Shown here piece after piece: positions 5,607-5,999 of a stretch of 5,999 nucleotides of DNA. Position 1 is the first letter of the stretch; each line of letters opens with the position of its first letter. The DNA lies in contig JALHSX010000056.1 in assembly GCA_022865445.1 (NCBI GenBank), positions 1 through 5,999 of the forward strand, written 5' to 3'. A program made the position numbers and the translations under genes. Source of the stretch: Thermoplasmata archaeon (lineage in GTDB: Archaea; Thermoplasmatota; Thermoplasmata; UBA10834). Under the pieces are notes generated by a model. That model did no database searches and was not told where the DNA came from. It saw only the letters and a program-made list of their open reading frames with translations.

Positions 5607-5999
5607 ATGGCGGTCGTGATTCGAAGGATGAAGGTCGAAGACTTAGTCGATGTGAAAGGAGTGGACCTCCTATGCTGGAATGACCTCATGCAGAGATCCT
5701 ACGGATTCAAGGACAAGCTCTCAGCTAGGACCGACGAAAACATCCTGTCGTTCCTCCACTCCGACCCGGATGGTGCCCTCGTCGCTTCGGACGAGTACGC
5801 AGGCGTTATCGGGGTGTGCTTCTCTCATGTCTGGGGATCGACCGGCTGGGTCGGACCATTGTCTGTCCTGCCATCGTATCAGGCGAGAGGACTGGGCAAG
5901 GAGTTGCTGAGGCATTCCCTGCGATACCTGGAGGACCAAGGATGCGTTGACATAGGCCTCGAGACGATGCCCGAGAACGTGACCAATCTAGGGATGTAC
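5607..5999 (+). CDS. GNAT-family N-acetyltransferase (3' partial)
   Basis: An ATG at 5607 opens 131 codons without a stop to the window edge, so the C-terminus is missing. The start MAVVIRRMKVEDL is the usual first strand of a GNAT (IRRM-x-x-EDL), supporting 5607 over the internal ATG at 5628. Strand 4, WVGPLSVLP (81-89), leads into the acetyl-CoA pyrophosphate loop Q92-A-R-G-L-G97, followed by the helix KELLRHSLRYLED. Strand 5, DIGLETMPENVTNLGMY, ends with the Asn and Tyr typical of motif B just before the window ends. The fold predicts acetyl (or acyl) transfer from CoA to an amine. The acceptor, whether a small molecule, antibiotic or protein N-terminus, cannot be told. It is divergent from the DUF89 operon, and the shared intergenic region could allow joint control, but no functional link is evident. 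Confidence 0.88.
   Translation, partial: MAVVIRRMKVEDLVDVKGVDLLCWNDLMQRSYGFKDKLSARTDENILSFLHSDPDGALVASDEYAGVIGVCFSHVWGSTGWVGPLSVLPSYQARGLGKELLRHSLRYLEDQGCVDIGLETMPENVTNLGMY

Overview
The window reads as a gene-dense stretch of an archaeal chromosome, most plausibly an uncultured or poorly characterised Thermoplasmatota-like lineage. The evidence for Archaea is indirect. It comprises a COG1340-type coiled-coil protein, a stand-alone archaeal-style DUF89 phosphatase with an N-terminal CxxC, a PEF-type C-terminal surface-sorting tail, a multi-membrane TPR protein ending in two zinc ribbons, and TATA-like boxes at archaeal spacing. The phylum is inference, and no rRNA or tRNA is present to settle it. 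Six protein genes occupy almost all of the window. I see no mobile element, CRISPR array, RNA gene or long non-coding stretch.

Left part (1-2606, + strand): the end of a surface protein (lamin-tail-like domain, then a sorting/anchor tail) is followed after 14 bp by a 763-residue protein. That protein has eight predicted membrane segments, about five TPRs, a possible winged helix, two zinc ribbons and a very basic tail. The spacing suggests co-transcription. The large protein looks like a membrane-tethered scaffold or regulator, but its function is not known.

Middle and right part (2610-5484, - strand): read in the direction of transcription, a DUF89/ARMT1-like metal-dependent phosphatase comes first. 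It overlaps an enolase-superfamily dipeptide-epimerase-like enzyme by 4 bp (ATGA), so the two are very probably translated as a coupled pair. After a 74-bp gap with its own TATA-like box comes a COG1340-type coiled-coil protein. It ends tail-to-tail with the TPR gene, only 3 bp apart.

Right edge (5607-5999, + strand): a GNAT N-acetyltransferase is divergent from the DUF89 gene across a 122-bp shared intergenic region and runs off the window.

The most interesting items are the composite architecture of the TPR/zinc-ribbon membrane protein and the tight coupling of a DUF89 damage-control-type phosphatase to a dipeptide-epimerase-like enzyme. Neither pairing has an obvious textbook role. Nothing in the window amounts to a clearly new multi-gene system.
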